From: Dermabacter indicis
GTDB taxonomy: Bacteria; Actinomycetota; Actinomycetes; Actinomycetales; Dermabacteraceae
Direction of reading: 5' to 3'
DNA length: 64,000 bases
Assembly (NCBI GenBank): GCA_001403775.1
Contig: CYUG01000013.1
Span: forward strand, 86,075-150,074
This document shows positions 62,255-64,000 of this stretch, piece by piece. The stretch's first letter is position 1. Every line of letters begins with the position of its first letter. The notes under the pieces were generated by a model, which searched no databases, was not told where the DNA came from, and saw nothing but the letters and a program-made list of their open reading frames with translations. The translations under genes and the position numbers were made by a program.

Positions 62255-63205
62255 ATGAGCGCAGTGCGTTCGCCTCTGGATTTTTCGAGCGCGCCTGCCT
62301 GGCGCCACGTCGCGGGCGTGCCCGCCGCGCTCACGTGTGAGCGCACCCTCGTCATGGGGGTCCTCAACGTCACTCCGGATTCGTTTTCCGACGGTGGTGA
62401 GCACAACGCGTTTGACGACGCGATCGCCCATGCCGAGCGACTCGTGAGCGAGGGGGCCGACATTATTGATGTCGGTGGTGAATCCACGCGTCCGGGCGGC
62501 AGTCGCGTGAGTGAGGGCGAAGAACTCGAGCGGACCGTGCGCGTCGTGGAGGCACTTGCCGCGCGCGGCATCCCGGTGAGCATCGATACGATGCGCGCCG
62601 CAGTCGCGCGTGCCGCGGTCGAGGCGGGGGCTCTCATCGTGAACGATGTTTCGGCTGGCCTCGCCGATTCGGAGATGTTCGAGACCGTTGCGGGCCTCAC
62701 GACGAGGCAAGGTGTGCCACCCGTGTACATTGCGATGCATTGGCGCGGCCACTCCGAAGAAGCGATGTCGCGCGCGGGTTACGAAGCGATCGGCGCGGAT
62801 GTTGCCCGCGAGCTTGCGGGGCAACTCGACAAGGCTCTCGGCGCGGGAATCCCTCGCGACAGCATCGTTGCGGATCCCGGTTTCGGGTTCTCGAAAACGG
62901 GTGAGGACAACTGGGACCTCTACGATCAGATCACCGAGGTTGAAGCACTCGGCTATCCGCTCCTGATCGGCGTGAGCCGCAAGCGTTTCGTGAGCGCCCT
63001 CGATGTTGATCGCGATGCCGGGACCGCCGCGCTCAGCGGCCTTGCGCAGCTTCGCCGCTCGTGGGCAGTGCGCGTCCACGATGTTGCGTCCACCGTCGCC
63101 AACATTCGTGTCATGCAGCGACTCATGGCGGGCCCCGACGGGCGCGAGATGAGCCTCGGTGCGGGCATTGCGGACCGCAACTACGGGGAGGGCACCGGAG
63201 CATGA
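62255..63205 (+). CDS. folP: Dihydropteroate synthase
   Basis: 316 residues. Barrel motifs are LVMGVLNVTPDSFSDGG (residues about 33-49), DIIDVGGESTRPG, SIDTMRA, NDVSAG, DPGFGFSKT and LIGVSRKRFVSAL. It joins p-aminobenzoate to the pterin. It overlaps folBK by ATGA (63202-63205) and follows folE by 40 bp, so the three folate genes are one unit. Confidence 0.96.
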   Translation: MSAVRSPLDFSSAPAWRHVAGVPAALTCERTLVMGVLNVTPDSFSDGGEHNAFDDAIAHAERLVSEGADIIDVGGESTRPGGSRVSEGEELERTVRVVEALAARGIPVSIDTMRAAVARAAVEAGALIVNDVSAGLADSEMFETVAGLTTRQGVPPVYIAMHWRGHSEEAMSRAGYEAIGADVARELAGQLDKALGAGIPRDSIVADPGFGFSKTGEDNWDLYDQITEVEALGYPLLIGVSRKRFVSALDVDRDAGTAALSGLAQLRRSWAVRVHDVASTVANIRVMQRLMAGPDGREMSLGAGIADRNYGEGTGA

Positions 63206-64000
63206 CCTGGAGCGATATCGCTTTCGCCGCCCCCGTGGCGCTTTCTCATGTCGCGGTTGAAGGCGTGCGGGTGCACGGCAAGCACGGCGTGTTCGAGCAC
63301 GAAAAAGACGAGGGCCACGATTTTCTCGTCGATGTCGAGATGAGCGTGGATACTCGTTCTGCGGGGCGCGACGACGCACTTGAGCGCAGCGTGAGCTATG
63401 CGGACGCCGCGACGATCGTTGAAGAAGTGGTCTCGGGGGAGAGCGTTGATTTGATCGAGACGCTCGCCGAGCGCATCGCGCAGCGCGTGCTCGCGCACCA
63501 CACCCTCGTGCGAGAGGTGAGCGTGTGCGTGCACAAGCCCTCCGCCCCGATCCCTCAGCCCTTCGCGGATGCGAGCGTTCGCCTCACTCGGCGCGCCGCC
63601 CCCGTGCGCGCCTTCGTCGCGATCGGCTCCAACCTTGGCGACAGCGAGGATTTCCTCGCGGGAGCCCTCACGGCCCTCGCAAGAATCCCTGAAACGAGGC
63701 TCGTTGCGGCGAGTCGCGTGTTTGAGACCGAACCCGTGAGTGACATCGACCAGGACGTGTACCTCAACGCCGCGTGCCTCATCGAAACCTCGCTTAGCCC
63801 TTGGCAACTTCTCGATTCGCTCCACGAGATCGAAAACGCCGCGCGTCGAACCCGCACCCTCAGGTGGGGACCGCGCACGCTCGACCTTGACCTCGTGACG
63901 TGGGGCGCGTTCACCTGCGACGACGAGCAGCTCACGCTGCCGCACCCGCGCGCACACGAGCGCGCCTTCGTGCTCGCCCCCGTGCTCGACATCGATCCCA
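63202..64000 (+). CDS. FolB-FolK fusion (dihydroneopterin aldolase / HPPK), 3' end missing
   Basis: The frame is open to the window end, with 266 residues visible. Residues about 15-130 are dihydroneopterin aldolase (VEGVRVHGKHGVFEHEKDEG with the catalytic-region Glu, and SVSYADAATIVEEVV). After a short linker (TRRAAPVRA) comes 6-hydroxymethyl-dihydropterin pyrophosphokinase: FVAIGSNLGDSEDFL, then TRTLRWGPRTLDLDLV (Mg-binding Asp pair) and LPHPRAHERAFVLAPV. One chain thus covers two consecutive folate steps. Mycobacteria keep these as neighbouring separate genes; the fusion is known from several actinomycetes. Confidence 0.93.
   Translation, partial: MTWSDIAFAAPVALSHVAVEGVRVHGKHGVFEHEKDEGHDFLVDVEMSVDTRSAGRDDALERSVSYADAATIVEEVVSGESVDLIETLAERIAQRVLAHHTLVREVSVCVHKPSAPIPQPFADASVRLTRRAAPVRAFVAIGSNLGDSEDFLAGALTALARIPETRLVAASRVFETEPVSDIDQDVYLNAACLIETSLSPWQLLDSLHEIENAARRTRTLRWGPRTLDLDLVTWGAFTCDDEQLTLPHPRAHERAFVLAPVLDIDP

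Overview
The window looks like a core-chromosome segment of a high-GC actinomycete of the Micrococcales. The best guess is the Dermabacteraceae (Dermabacter/Brachybacterium-like), but no rRNA is present to settle it. The reasons are: strong G/C third-position bias; many genes with a TAnnnT -10 box 6-7 nt before the start codon (leaderless mRNAs); an HspR-type HAIR operator before clpB; a shared MsiK-like sugar ATPase; and a ppa-dacB-tilS-hpt-ftsH-folE-folP-folBK block in actinobacterial order. No rRNA, tRNA, CRISPR array, insertion sequence or prophage was seen.

Layout. 1-4.2 kb: a VTT-domain membrane protein (partial) overlapping a GT4 glycosyltransferase, then divergently an ATP-grasp ligase coupled to an Asp/Glu racemase, probably for a D-amino-acid peptidoglycan bridge. 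4.2-9.3 kb: a creatinine module (creatinase, creatininase, BCCT transporter, IclR regulator) whose first gene has a roughly 180-nt, strongly folded 5' leader with competing helices. 9.4-18.2 kb: a maltose/maltodextrin operon on the minus strand (malE-malF-malG and two GH13 enzymes) with a divergent LacI regulator. Its ATPase is missing locally and is probably the MsiK-like protein at 52.6-53.6 kb. 18.2-26.7 kb: trpS, a sirtuin, a GNAT, the glycine cleavage genes gcvT-gcvH-gcvP and a stand-alone MetE-like protein. 26.8-33.4 kb: a GT4 mannosyltransferase-like gene, a class I glutamine amidotransferase, deoD, an MFS carrier, a YciO/Sua5 protein and a truncated, motif-poor acyl-CoA-synthetase-like protein. 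33.5-43.7 kb: an Hsp15-like S4 protein, clpB, a lone nuclease-like gene bracketed by three 23-bp repeats, leuS, a GrpB-family gene, a low-Mr tyrosine phosphatase, an AEC carrier and panD. 43.9-53.6 kb: DEAD-box helicase, sdaA, a second LacI regulator, a holin-like membrane protein, cysS, rlmB, a kinase-like DUF4032 protein and msiK. 53.9-64 kb: def, a hypothetical gene, ppa, and the dacB-tilS-hpt-ftsH-folE-folP-folBK run, cut by the window end.

How the genes fit together. Creatinine is opened to creatine and then cut to sarcosine and urea. Oxidation of sarcosine (enzyme not in this window) would give glycine, which the glycine cleavage genes turn into methylene-tetrahydrofolate. Serine formed from it can be deaminated by SdaA, and the folate genes at the end supply the cofactor. 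This is metabolic inference, not proof of co-regulation.

The most unusual signal is a dispersed 12-mer, TCCGACGCTTGC, present six times exactly and about six more times with one mismatch. It lies in intergenic hairpins, 3'-terminal tails and protein linkers, on both strands. It resembles a DNA-uptake-type or other selected short signal that I do not know from actinomycetes. The structured creatinase leader and the repeat-bracketed nuclease-like gene are the next most interesting.
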